Assembly (NCBI GenBank): GCA_017590115.1 | Contig: JAGGNK010012003.1 | Span: 314,345 to 378,344, forward strand | DNA length: 64,000 bases | Direction of reading: 5' to 3' | Source: Montifringilla adamsi | Taxonomy: Eukaryota; Chordata; Aves; Passeriformes; Passeridae | In this document: positions 31,901 to 43,700 of the stretch, piece by piece | How positions within the stretch are numbered: the stretch's first letter is position 1 | Layout of the letters: the number at the start of each line of letters is the position of its first letter | Notes under the pieces: model-generated | The model's database searches: none | Told to the model about the DNA's origin: nothing | The model's input: the letters and a program-made list of their open reading frames with translations, nothing else | Translations under genes and position numbers: made by a program

Positions 31901-32867
31901 GCAGACAGGGGGTCTGTGAGGGAGGGGGTCACAGGCTGCCCCCCTGGCCCTCCCCAGCACCCACCTTTGGCTGTGAACTGTGGTGTTTCCGTGCTGAGGT
32001 CCCAGAAGCGGACAGTGGTGTCTCCAGAGCCGCTCGCCAGGTACCTGGGAGAGGGGGAACAGCTCAGCACGGTGTCCCCAGGACAGGACAACGGCAGCTG
32101 CCGCCTTGCCCCGACCCCCGCCTGCCTGCAGCCACACCCTCGTACTTTCCCGTGGGGCTGAAAGCCACGGAGATGACGGCCTCGGTGTGTCCCTCCAGGG
32201 AGCTGGTGCAGCGTGTCACCGCCCGCACCCTGAACACCGCCTGTGGCTGGTAGATGATGTCCAGAACCTTCTCTGTCTCCACGCTCTGCCCTGCCAGGGT
32301 CTTCTCCAGCGACGCCACGATCTCGGCATCGTGGATGAAGAAGACCAGAGGCAGCGGCTCATCCTGCGAGAGGAAGGGCAGGTGAGGCAGCGAGGGGCGG
32401 CGCCGGGTCGGGCTGGGGGTGCCGGGGAGTTCGGGAGGGTCTCACCTTCTGTAGGAGGGCGTTGCAGACGAGCTGCAGCTTGTCCGGAGTGATGGTGATC
32501 GGGACATCGAAGGGCGAGCCCAGGCACACCCCTGCCTCATCGCGGAACTGGATCAGGAGCCGCTGCACATCCTCCCCGTCCGGCGACATGTTCTGCGGGA
32601 CAGCGGGCTCAGCGGCGGGAATCCCACCGGGCAGCGGGCACAGCCCCCCGCCCCGGCAGCGACACCCGCCCGGGGAGAAGGAACCTCTACAGTGGGACCC
32701 CGCGTAGGGCCCGTGGGAGGGAGAAACACCCCGCACCGAGCAGGAGCCGCGCGGGGAAACCCCAGCAGAGGACGAGGAGACCCCGCAGCGCCGCAGCACT
32801 CCCACCCCTGCAGCTTCCAGGCGCTGCCCACCCCGGTCCCGGTGCCGGTCCCGCTCACCGCGGCCAT
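25924..32867 (-). CDS. NLE1: NLE1, Notchless homolog 1 (WD40 ribosome biogenesis factor), 13 coding exons
   Basis: Complete gene of 483 residues (human about 485). Exons, in transcript order: 32859-32867, 32446-32592, 32146-32363, 31965-32044, 31631-31707, 30381-30478, 28815-29007, 28260-28395, 27931-27977, 27593-27795, 26542-26701, 26386-26456, 25924-25936. All introns are GT-AG and all phases agree. An N-terminal NLE domain (about residues 11-75, DVQRLLIQF...) is followed by a WD40 propeller from about residue 110 to the end, with GH...WD spacing and motifs such as [19 protein letters not shown] and STLKVWD. The protein ends in IWRR, like mammalian NLE1. In the nucleus it binds pre-60S particles and is released by the AAA ATPase MDN1 through the NLE domain; its yeast counterpart is Rsa4. 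It also modulates Notch signalling (family knowledge). No defects seen. Confidence 0.96.
32859..32867 (-). other. NLE1: NLE1 first coding exon (Met-Ala-Ala, 9 coding bases)
   Basis: ATGGCCGCG is followed directly by a GTGAGC donor, so exon 1 codes only three residues. Mammalian NLE1 also begins with MAA, which supports this start. Exon 2 has an in-frame ATG as its second codon (after AAC), so a transcript starting downstream could still give a near full-length protein beginning MSPDGEDV. Confidence 0.88.
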
Positions 32868-33060
32868 GTGCGCGCGTGCCCCACGTGGGCCGGAAGCGGG
32901 CGGGGAGCGCCCGAGCGCGGCGCTGCTGCCCCCTGGCGGCCGGCGGGGAGAGCCGCGCTCGCCCCGGGGCCGCGGGTTCGAGGCCGCGCAGGGACAACTC
33001 CCGCGGGTCCAAAACTTCGGGGGGTTGATGCTAAAACGACCCAACATGGGCCGAGCCTCT
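32868..33060 (-). promoter_or_regulatory. NLE1: NLE1 CpG promoter with E-box, ETS site and GC box
   Basis: CpG-rich block next to the NLE1 start codon. Within 40 bp upstream lie CACGTG (32882-32887), the ETS core CCGGAAG (32890-32896) and a GC box GGGCGGGG (32898-32905). This is a typical arrangement for housekeeping and ribosome-biogenesis genes, which are often MYC-responsive; function here is inferred. The CpG-rich zone continues leftwards across exons 1-2 to about 32,400. Confidence 0.6.
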
Positions 33061-33441
33061 CACGCTCAATCCGGCCCTTAGGTTAAGGAAATGCAGCCCT
33101 GAGCAATATCCATATCCAAATGTGGGAGCTGTCATCCCTGAACATGCCCAGGATTAGTCGGGATCCTACCCAGGAGGGAAACTGAGGCAGGGGTGCACTA
33201 AAACAGGTAAGAGTTTAGTGTGGTTCAATACTTCAGGACCAACCCTTGCCCCTTTACACCTTTCACAGCCCAACTTCTGCCACGTCCTGTGACTGAACAA
33301 CTTTAAGAATTAGTCTTATTCACCACACTGCCATTAACATAATCCATTAAGAAACGTGGGCAAAATTACCCCTAAAACTCACATTAAAAAACCCATCCCA
33401 TGTAACTTCAAACCCCATGACAACAGAAAATCGACACAAAT

Positions 33442-33447
33442 TTTAAT
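33442..33447 (-). terminator. AKAP10: Candidate AKAP10 polyadenylation hexamer ATTAAA
   Basis: Minus-strand ATTAAA, the second most common vertebrate poly(A) signal, about 1.28 kb below the AKAP10 stop in AT-rich sequence just before composition changes towards the NLE1 CpG island. No transcript end is available to confirm it. Confidence 0.35.
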
Positions 33448-33726
33448 ATTTATATATTTTAAATCAAAACACAATTAAATATAGTATGTTTTAAGTACAT
33501 GAATGCTTGGGTATGAGAGAAATAAGAGGTGGTACATAGTACCAAAAACCTATACACAGCCTTTTTTGCTTTTTCATAACAATACAGTGTGTCTCTATAC
33601 AATCAAATATTGCAACAGAATAACACTTTCTAGTCAATCAAGATATTCTGAACATTGGAAATGATTTGAGTTCTTCGCGTAGTGATTCCTTTGCACAAGT
33701 TTGAGGAGAAAAGCAATCATTAGAGT

Positions 33727-33746
33727 AAAAAAAAAAAAAAAAAAAA
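33727..33746 (+). repeat. poly-A run (20 A)
   Basis: Homopolymer within the presumed AKAP10 3' UTR; the transcript would carry a U20 tract here. Likely length-polymorphic. Confidence 0.92.
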
Positions 33747-34729
33747 GACCCAAAATGAAAGTGTTGTATACTAGAAACGCAGCAGTAACATAACAGTGAG
33801 ACACTGAGTACTTCTGCTACCCTGCAAAATTGATTTGCTGGGGAAAGAAAAGGAGGTGCTGTGTAACATGGTAAGTGTTGACAGCGTCAGGAAGAAGGCC
33901 AACGGTCATTAAAAACTGTTTTTCTTTGTAAACCAAACATCTGGAATTAGATCCTACGTTGGGTGGAGGACAACAAGCGATGGAGAATGGCAGCAATTCC
34001 TTTTTTCCTTGCTCGTGGGATGGTGAGGACAGGAAGTGGAGCAGTCTGCAGGGTCCAAGGTGGGAGCAGAGGGGCTGCAGGACCAGCCTTGGATCTGCTC
34101 CGTGGTGGAAGCAGGGAGATGTGTGTGTGTGTGCAGGTGTAGGAGCTCAGCAGGGAGGAGTTCCTGACCCTTTTACACTGCCTTCAAAGTTAATGCAGTT
34201 ATGAAGTAAAATACATTTATCTTACAGTTGAATACTCATCTATTTCAAGTAACAGAAAATTAAACTTCGAACTTCCCAGGTCATTCACTGCCAATGGATT
34301 TGCCCCACAGCCCTTCCAATTCTGTGTTTAAAAATTACAAGCAGTAGAACCAGAAACTACAGCAAAACCTTCCCCTCTGTTGTGGCCTGTGTGTCCCATT
34401 GCAGATATTTTGCTTGAAAGTCTTTTTTCTTGAGACAGGGTCAAGTATTTGTGAAGTCAATCACAGTTTCTCATTTGTAAACTGCATCTTCATCTCAGAA
34501 CCATCATTACTGTGAATGCCACATACACCAGGCAGAAGTGTTTCTTCACTCTCTACAGTGGAGGTCCAGGATTGCTTCTTTTCCATTCTTCCTTGGAAAT
34601 GAGGGGGATTCCAGTGGTTGGAGTAACAGTGCTTTGTTTTTATTGGCTGTGTTAAAGAATCCACCAATAGGGAAAGTTCACTCGTTCTCAAAGTGGAAAA
34701 CCAGATTTCCTGTCCTGGAGTTTCTAAAA

Positions 34730-34735
34730 TCATAG
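34730..34735 (-). other. AKAP10: AKAP10 last coding exon: one Leu codon and stop
   Basis: After a CCTTTTCCAG acceptor comes CTA TGA. The single leucine completes the conserved TKL C-terminus, the PDZ-binding motif described for mammalian D-AKAP2. If intron 14 were retained, the frame would run on for about 30 unrelated residues and the motif would be lost. Confidence 0.9.
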
Positions 34736-37700
34736 CTGGAAAAGGGAAAACCAGTTCATTTTACCCTAAAACATGCAAGGTAACTGTTCAATAGAAAGAT
34801 ATTTTGTGTTTAAAAACATTTTGTGTTGAAGCCAGGTTTGTTTGAGTTTGGAGGAGAAAAAAGCCCCAAACCCAACCCAAACACACTCAACCTTTTGATT
34901 ATTTGCTTAATTGAATCCAGAGCATCTGCAGTCATTTGAGATTTCTAAATACTGTGCTGAGTGACCTTTTCATCCAGGCAGACTGGAATTGTATCATTTG
35001 CAGCCAAGCTATTAAGTGAAGTCATTATACAAGTAATTTAAATGTTACTGCTCTATTAGAAAGAAACCACTCCCACAGTGAAACTATGGATCCACCCATT
35101 TGGATCCAAAAACTGGGCTTTGGCACACGTTTACTTTCAATAACTGAACATAATGCAAGTTATTTTTTACAAACTCACCTGCCTGAAAGTCAGAAGTACT
35201 AGACATTAACTTGGTAACCTGCTGTCACCAATATTTCACAAAATCCAACTGCTGCCTCAGAGCTGGGGTTTTTTACAGAGAGAGCACATGGGCTGTACAA
35301 GAACACAGCCACTGGGCAACAATACACAAACCTATGCACAGGGTTACTGTGTCTTTTTAAAGTCTGGAGACAGAATTGTGCAAATGAGAGCAACCCATGA
35401 GACAAATTCCCAGCTGCTGAGTTTCACTGACACTTCAAGCAGAAATGCCACTACTGACTGAGAGGACACAGCAAGTGTGAGCTCAAGTCAGGAACTACAC
35501 TTCATCCTGCAGCACGGATCACCCTTTTAACTAATTAGGCAGTTTGTAGACTCAAACTAGGACAAGTTTAATACTTGCACAGGAGAACCAGCACAGGCAT
35601 CTGTAAAGAAATTCCTACATCACACGTAGGCCGAAACACTTCCAACCTTTCTTCCTCTCATGCTCTGGTTTGAACATTTTCCAGTGTGGGTTTCAGCCAC
35701 AGGAGGAAGGCAAGTGAGAGTTCTGCTCCTCCCACAGCCTGGCTGGAGCCAGATGAAGGCAGCAGCCTTTCCACCCCCCTACCTTGGTGACCTTCTCCAA
35801 AGGCTGCTCACACTGCGCCTGCTGCATGACGTCGTTGACAATCATCTTTGCTATCCTCCAAGCCATCTCTTCTTGAGCCTGAAAAACACAGCCCAAAACA
35901 CAGATAGCTTCAGGTTCTTAAAAGAAAAACACAGTGGTCTTAGCACACCCTTGGAGTCAGGGTAACCTTCACAACTCCATAACCTGTATAAACATATCCT
36001 CCCTCAATGGAAATGCACTTGGTGTCCAAGTAGAGTGTTAATTCAATTATTGTACTTCAGGCTTGATGCAATTTCCAAGAGAGCTAGTGCAGATTTTAGA
36101 TTTATCTCTTGGGGATTTGTCCAAGCCAATCAGAGAGGGAAAAATGCAGCCTGGAATCCATGTGCAGTGGTCACTCCACCCCAAAAATCAAATAGCACTT
36201 CCACCCCTACTTATAGATATATAAAACCACAATAAGAAAAACCCTGAGTGCAAGCACACACTTAATTAGTTCAACCAGCAAGCACTGGTAAAGAGCAAAC
36301 TAGTTTCACACATACATGCAATCAAATTATATTTAGCACACTCTCCCTGTTCTTGGTGCAGCAAAAAGATACTCAGAGATAACAGCCAGGATTAAGAACA
36401 TCAATACTTTATTTCTCTGAAGTGTAAAGTCACAAGAAGAACATGAAAGGGGACACACCTCATCTGTATTTCCTTGAACCCATTTCTTCATTGCTTGTGA
36501 AAACATGGACCCTGGTTGAGATAAAAACAGCAAGCAAGGTATGTGAGCAGAGTGAGGCACAAAGCTGATTCCTGTCCCCTTCTGAAGGGTTTGCTCTGCT
36601 GGCATTCAGCACATGGAGGAGTGGCAGCAAAGACAAGGGACTGCCTGCAGCCATTTGGACACTGAGCCTTTCCCAGAGCTGAAAAGCAGCACCAGCAGCA
36701 GGTCCCAGCCTGGGTGGGAAGCATGTGGAGAGCTGCAGTTCTTTTTCATCTCAAGACCAAAGCTTTGAAGGTTTGATCACCAGCTCAGCTGCTGACACTT
36801 TCATCCCTGCCAGGCTCCACTGACAGCTCCAACTCCCACAGGCTTCTCATCCTTCCTGGAGTCCAGCTGGACCAGAAAAGCAGAATTTGGGTAGGAAACT
36901 GGGCCAGAGATGGGTTTTGCCTCAGTACAGGCCAATCCCCACAGCATCTCTATTTGGCTTAAAACAGATCTGTAAAGAGTCAAACACTTTGCCTATCTTA
37001 ACTCCAGCAGGGAAGAGAGCAGCTCTGCAGACGTTTACAGAAATGGAGAGAAAGAGCAAAGCAAACCTTTTGATTTTTTGACATCAGGCTCTGGTTCAGA
37101 TTCTCTGATGAACTGCCCCAGATCACTGACTCTTCCAAACGTCATCTTCCTGAGGAGAGAGGAACCACATGGGTGATCAAAAGAACTCTGGCATTATGGA
37201 AAGCTCTGTTTGGCTATATACTTGGCTACATTTTGGAATCAAAGAAGAACAATAACTAAGAGGAAGAGGAAAAACAATTAGAAATATTTTCCTGGCCAAA
37301 GAAATATTCACTGAGTATTAAATCACACTATTGAAATAAAGTTACTGTCAAATATTAAGACATGGACTAAGATCTTGCATTTAGGCCTACTCTCCATGCA
37401 GGAGGACACAGCAAAAATGAAACAGAGGTGAAACATGTAACCAGAAAGGAAACAATACACTGAAATGAACCTTACCCTGCATATGTTCGTTGATACAAAG
37501 ACTCTGGATCCAGACTTGCAGCATCTACAATTATTGCTTCATCAAAATTTTTCAGGATTTTAACATTAGCCTTTTTGACATTGGACTACAAATAAAAATT
37601 CTAAGTATTAGTGCCCCATGCAGATAACTACCAGCTTCTTAACAAAACTACAATTTTAGTGCTTTTAACACAGATAAATCTCCATCAAGTCTCTAAGCAA

Positions 37701-40700
37701 GAGTATAAAAGAATCAATGTGTCTACACAGCCTTGAATTCCCAACTCATAGGACATTGTTGTTAGCAGAGGATGATAAAATTCTGTGGACAAAGCCAAAG
37801 ACACAAAGCCCAGGTCAGCACATGCTGCTCAATTATCAGCTCAACAGATCCGTGTGTGCTCACAAATCATTTGTTGTGAGTCTGGAACTCCTGCTCTTGG
37901 TAAGCAATTCCCAAACACAGATGCCTCCCCCATGCACAGAGAACAAATTATTTATCTTCTGGCCTGGAGTATTTATATAAGATTATGAATAAAAAGCCAA
38001 GGAAACACCAGAGCAACAGCAGGGAGGGCACCACACAGAGCAATCCATTATTGCCTCGGCACGGAACAGGAGCACCAATGGCAGCTCCTTTCCTGCTGCT
38101 CTTTATGCAAAAATATGCAGAGACCCAGAGATTCTCCTATTCAGACAGGCAGGAATGCACACCACAGAAAGCAGCACCTCATTTCCTAAATTGCCCAGCC
38201 AATTACCAGCAGTTCCTCCTGCTCAGAGGTTCAAGCAGCAGGAGGCTTCAAGAACACAGATTTTATTCCTCACTTCACAGCTAGGGGAGGAATATTCCCT
38301 CCTTGCAAATTAGGAGGTTTAAAAATAGTACAAGCAGGAGGTACAGCTTCCAAGTTGCTGGAAAGGCAGGACATGACTAACATTGGTGTGGATGCTGGGT
38401 TTGAAGCTCAGGGTAGCCCTGCAGAGTTCAATAAAAGCAGCAGTTGCTTGTCTCTTTGCTCTCAGCTGGGCTTGCAGTTTCCAAGCTGTTCTGGTTACAG
38501 GTTAGCCAGAATCTGCTCTGTCTTTGAGCAGATTGATGCCTTCAGCCCTGGAAATGAGTTTACTCTTCAGGACAGAAGATCTGGTACTTTAAAAGAACTG
38601 AGCACACAAAGCTAGCATGTTTGTATTTAAATTTGATAGCATATTCACAAGAGTCAATTTTCATCTCAAGTTTTAACTAAGGTATTGACAAAATAATGTT
38701 ACTTCTAGTAACAGGCATTCTTAGATATTATGGCATCAAGAAAAAGTCTTCAGTAAAGTAGCAACTTAATAAAGACATCACTGATGTAAAGAAATAACAG
38801 CAGCACAAGGCTTTGGGTACAACAAATAGCAGAGACACTTCTGACAGAACTGAGCTGCAGGAAGATTCAACACATCCTAACACAACACAGGTTTTAAATG
38901 AAAGTGGAATGGTGTTTCCTTACAGGGCAAAAACTTGGATATTGACACAGAAAACCCCAACTGGTACCTGGGAGGCAGAGCCATCTGTGCTCCCTATGGA
39001 ATCACTGTCAGGAGAGCTACCAGGGCCATGAATATTCAGTGCAATGTTCCCTCCTGGGAATTCATCTCCTCGTACTGAATGGATGAGGTCATTCAAGTAT
39101 TTGTAGTAAAGGTTGCTGGACAAGAAACCAGGTAGGAAAACCTGAGAGATGGAGAAAGTCTTCTTTAATTAAGGCTGGTCTGCATAGTTAGAGAAGAGCA
39201 CACAAACATCTCAGTCCTTGTGTAGATGGAACACAAGTAAATGCATCCATGCATGGAATTGTTGTGGATTTACAACTGCATTGCTTTAAGTTTTAATCCT
39301 GCTGCAAAATGAACAAACCCAACTGCCTATTAATGAAATCGCCCAGTAACGAACTGAAGTTCAGGGGATTTTTTTTCCCCTCTAGAAACTTAAGCTTGAC
39401 AGCCCAACAGGCTTTACAGTTATTCTGTTTCACTGTGCACAATTCTCTGCAGCTCCAGAATCAAATAATTCATTTCTGGTATGTGGGTACCCCAGAGTTA
39501 CATTATTAACCACAGCACTTGTATTAGACTTGCAAACAACTCCTACTAAGAGGAAGGAAAATTTTCTGAAGATACAAAATAAGCTGTTGACAGCAATTCA
39601 CAGGGGAGGAAATTCTGTTACTTCCATTAAACTGCAATAATCACCAGAGACAAACAGAGCATTAACAGCAGCCAGTGGGTGGTATCTTCAAATCAGGTTG
39701 GGGAAGAGTCTGGCAGATTTTCCTGAAGCTGTTCTATTATCCAGGTAAACAGGAAATCAGTAAAGGAACGGGACAAATCAGGGCACACCATGGAACCCCC
39801 CATCACCCTCAGCAAGTGTGAAGCCCACTCTGAAGAAGGATCTCACCGTCTCCATGGTTGTCCACGCCTGTCTTAAGGGAGTGGTGAAGCAGTTGGGGAG
39901 AGGCCCCCCCTCCCTGCAGATGTTGGACTCAATCTCCAGCCTCACAGAGTCATCAAAGCCCAGGGGGTGCGTGGCCTGCAGGGAGAAGTACCTGGGCAGG
40001 GCAAGGAAACAACACAAACAGGATTTGCAAAGCCCTGCAGGTGCTCAGAGCCCACCCCAGACTCTGCACACACCTGGTCCCCACTGACTACAGGTGAGAC
40101 ACCCCCTCCCAGAAACAGTCTGAGAGCCCTGCCCTGAAACACAGATGAAAAACAGAGAATGGAAACAAGAATGGGGCAGGAAACACCCAGAACTCCAAAG
40201 CAGCATTGGCTCTACTGCTCACATCCTTGCAAACTGAGTTTAAGGATGGGGGAATGATTGATGAACCTGAGTGAAGCATTTGCTTCCTCTCCAATTATTA
40301 TTTCCTTCTTGGGTAATAACTCAAGTTGTGGTAGAGCCTCACACTTAAGCTTAAGAACAAACATTTCCTGGAAGCACTTGTGCTCTCTGTCTCACAGCTG
40401 TCTTATTGCTAAAGTGAAGCACAAAGTACAGGAAGAAAGCTCCTCTCCTGAAAGTCTGATATTAAAAAGGATCTGATTGCTTCCTTAAAAAAGGAAATAT
40501 TTCACAATACTAAGAACAAACACTAGCTGGGTTTTAGTACATGTGAGAAGAGTTTCTACAGCCTACTTTATATGGATAACAGAATCTGAACATTAAGGTT
40601 TTTCTGCAGGGTTGTATCTGCACTAGGCTTAAACCCTTCCATTTTCAAATGACAACCCAACAACTTTGATACTTCCCAACCAAACAAACTCAAGCAATCA

Positions 40701-43700
40701 AGTCCTGAAAATCCTGAATTATGTTTAAGAATGGAATCCTTGTAAGGATTTCTCCTCATGTATGTAAAAAAAATTCATTTCATGTGTGCAAACACAGCAA
40801 AAGCCACCTTGATAAAATGCACCTCAGCAGACCAGCCCAAGAGCGCAGAGAAGTTCCTTTTGCACAACAAACACAAAACCACAAGTACAGAAACAAAGAT
40901 TGTTGAACTCCCTCACTTGTCATACAAAATCATGGCATCATTCTGTGCTTCTTGCCCATCATACTGGCCTTCTTTGGCAGCAAGCTGAGACTGGAAGTTA
41001 TCTGCTGCCAACCAGAACTGCAATACATTAACTGCATCTTCCTTCTCCATGTACTGGAAGGGAAATCAGAAAAAGAGGAGATTAAAGAAGCCTTAGCAAG
41101 AAACTTTTAATGATTTTTTAACTTCCTTCTTTCCATTTAGAAGAAGAAACATAGGCCATATAGTAGTGGTGCAAAACTGTCACCAGGACACAGTATTTTG
41201 AATTTCTGTTTCAGACAGATTTATCTTGCTTGGAGGAAAAAAGAGAGAGAGAGAAAAAAAAAAAGAACTTCTGACATTTCTTTTCTATACTTATTTTCAC
41301 ACTTAGTTTCCAAAAAACTATTTGTCTTGTCCTAGGACAGGAAACACCACTGTCATGCTACATTTAGCTTACGCTGAGCTCAGCACATTGTCTCAGCTTC
41401 CCAAGCTGCAGTTTCAAACTACATCAGCTTGTCAGACTGTCAGGACAAGTATGCCAAGAGCTGAGTCCTTAAAGGTGCAGGAACCTGATACTGGGAAATC
41501 TTTTATTTAACCTATCACATCACTAAAGGTGCCCTCTCCACACAGCACTGGTTATGATTTGTTATCTGTAACTCAGGTTTTTACAGTCACTACAATGTGA
41601 AGATCAAGATGATAATATCAAAGCGTCTACAAAGCAAAGAGACTCTGAGAAGCACTCACTAACTGAGAGGAAATCACAAATACTCATTCCACAACACAAT
41701 GGACAGGTCTGAACATTTGAATTACTTCTACATGAGGGCAGGAAAAGTTCAGTGCATTTTCTCTTAGAAAAAATACACCTTGGATTTTTTTATTGTATTT
41801 AGAATTATAGAATTACAGAATTGTTTGAGTGGAATGAGACCTTAAAAATGATCCAGTTCCAATTCCCTGCCATGGGCAGGGACACATTGCACTGTCCCAA
41901 GCCTCATCCAGCCTGGCCTTGGGCACTGCCAGGGATCCAGGGGCAGCCACAGCTGCTCTGGGCACCCTGTGCCAGGGCCTGCCCACCCCCCCAGGGAACA
42001 GTTCCTGCCCAATATCCAACCCTAAGCCATCAAGGAATGAACAGATTATTTTCATCTGCTAGAAAGGGATATAAAAGCAAATCCAAATGTTTTCACTCAC
42101 CTCAGAGAAGTAGAACAGGGCTGACTCACAGAACAGAATGTCAGCCAGATACACAGTCCCACTGGTCAGCACCTCGATCTGGTATTTACAGAAATGGTGG
42201 CTCCGCAAGAACTCACTAAAGTGCCTGCACAGACACAGGGACAATCAGTTACCAGGGTCAGCAGCACCCAGGGCACCCTCAGAGCCAACAGCTCTTGCCC
42301 AGAACTCTGATACTTTTGTTGGATAAAAGCCAAACAAGCAAGAAACAGGGCAGGTTTGTAAATGGCACAAGAAAGAGATAAAGAACACAACAGTGTGAAC
42401 AGCCAAGTTCATCAAGAATGGATTTGGAGGAGGGGATCTGAGCAGTTTCAAATACAAAATACAGCACAGAAAAAGTGCTGATATGGTTATGTCTCCATAA
42501 ACATTCTTAACAGAACCTTTAGGACAAGAGACACAAGAACCCAAACCATGGCATCAACTTACTCTTGTTCCATTGCATTGAACACTATGGACTGTGCTGT
42601 AACAAAGCAGTTGGGATCCACTTGGCCATCCTCCCCACAGATCTTTGCTGCAAAGAAAGACCAGGTTAATTTTAACATGGATTTGGCTGGTGGAGCTGAA
42701 AGGCACAAGCAAGGACTGGTTAATGAAAAATTGCAGTTCAAATCCACCAGAATCAGCTGGTTCTGACTGAGCAAAGAGCTTTCAAGGCTGGCCAAATAAT
42801 AATAACATGGCTAAAGTATTTGGTTGAGACTCATCTGGATCCCCTCCATAACCACCAAGAATTCCTTCCCTAATTTAAACAAAATCTCTGAAAGTTTTTG
42901 TGAGGATATTCACAGCACTGCTGAAAGTCAGATCCACTGATACTTGTAATCTCCTATCTTTATAAGGCTGCCTTTAAAATTGATAAAAATAAAGATAAAT
43001 GCAAATGTGTGACATATTAGAGAGACATTTGTATGGGGACAGAGCAGCTCTGAAATGAGGAAGCAATTATTCATTCTTACCAACTATGTCATTTCTCATT
43101 GCTTCTGTGATAGGGATTGGTTTAGCAGCATCTGGAGAAATATATTTGGTAAAAGTACTAACTGCATCCCGTTCTATACCTGCAGGGAAGAAACACAGAA
43201 TCAAACTTGGAATTCCTTGGCGTGAGTGAGTAACAAATGTTTGCTCTTCAGAAAAGCAGCTGTCTAATTCTCAGTGATGTTTTCACTGCAGGATATTCAT
43301 ATTCTGCTCCTGACCAGCTGCAGGGACTGTGTGATCTCCAGTCAGGTCACAGCAAACCCAGCATGGACTAAAATGGATTAAAACAACACAGCTCCAAATT
43401 TTCCCTACCACCACACAAGGCAGAACCCACTTCCTCAGCTGCACACCATAGTCCCAGAAGCAACAGCTTTCAGGCAAGTGAAATTCCCAATTTTTAGCTC
43501 TCATCACAGAGAAATCACTTGCATTATATAGGAATTACTAGGAAAAAAAAATCTTAAAATTATATGCCTCAAACAAGTTGTGTTCTTTACACATCATCTT
43601 TTGAGACTTGGGACTCTGCTCTGGAAGAGAGGAAAAATTACATTCAAATTCTTTTCAGATTTCTCAGTAAGGACCCTGTGTTTTCAAATTCCTTTTAGAC

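Larger units (their letters stand above)
33430..34729 (-). other. AKAP10: AKAP10 3' untranslated region
   Basis: AT-rich non-coding sequence directly following the AKAP10 stop codon at 34730-34732. The right limit is fixed by the stop; the left limit is inferred from an ATTAAA hexamer at 33442-33447. About 570 bp then separate it from the NLE1 start codon. Confidence 0.6.

Noticed and set aside
31294..32161. Long frames on both strands over NLE1 exons 4-5
   Set aside because: They are exon translations continuing into introns, or the complement of them; splice sites delimit the real coding segments.
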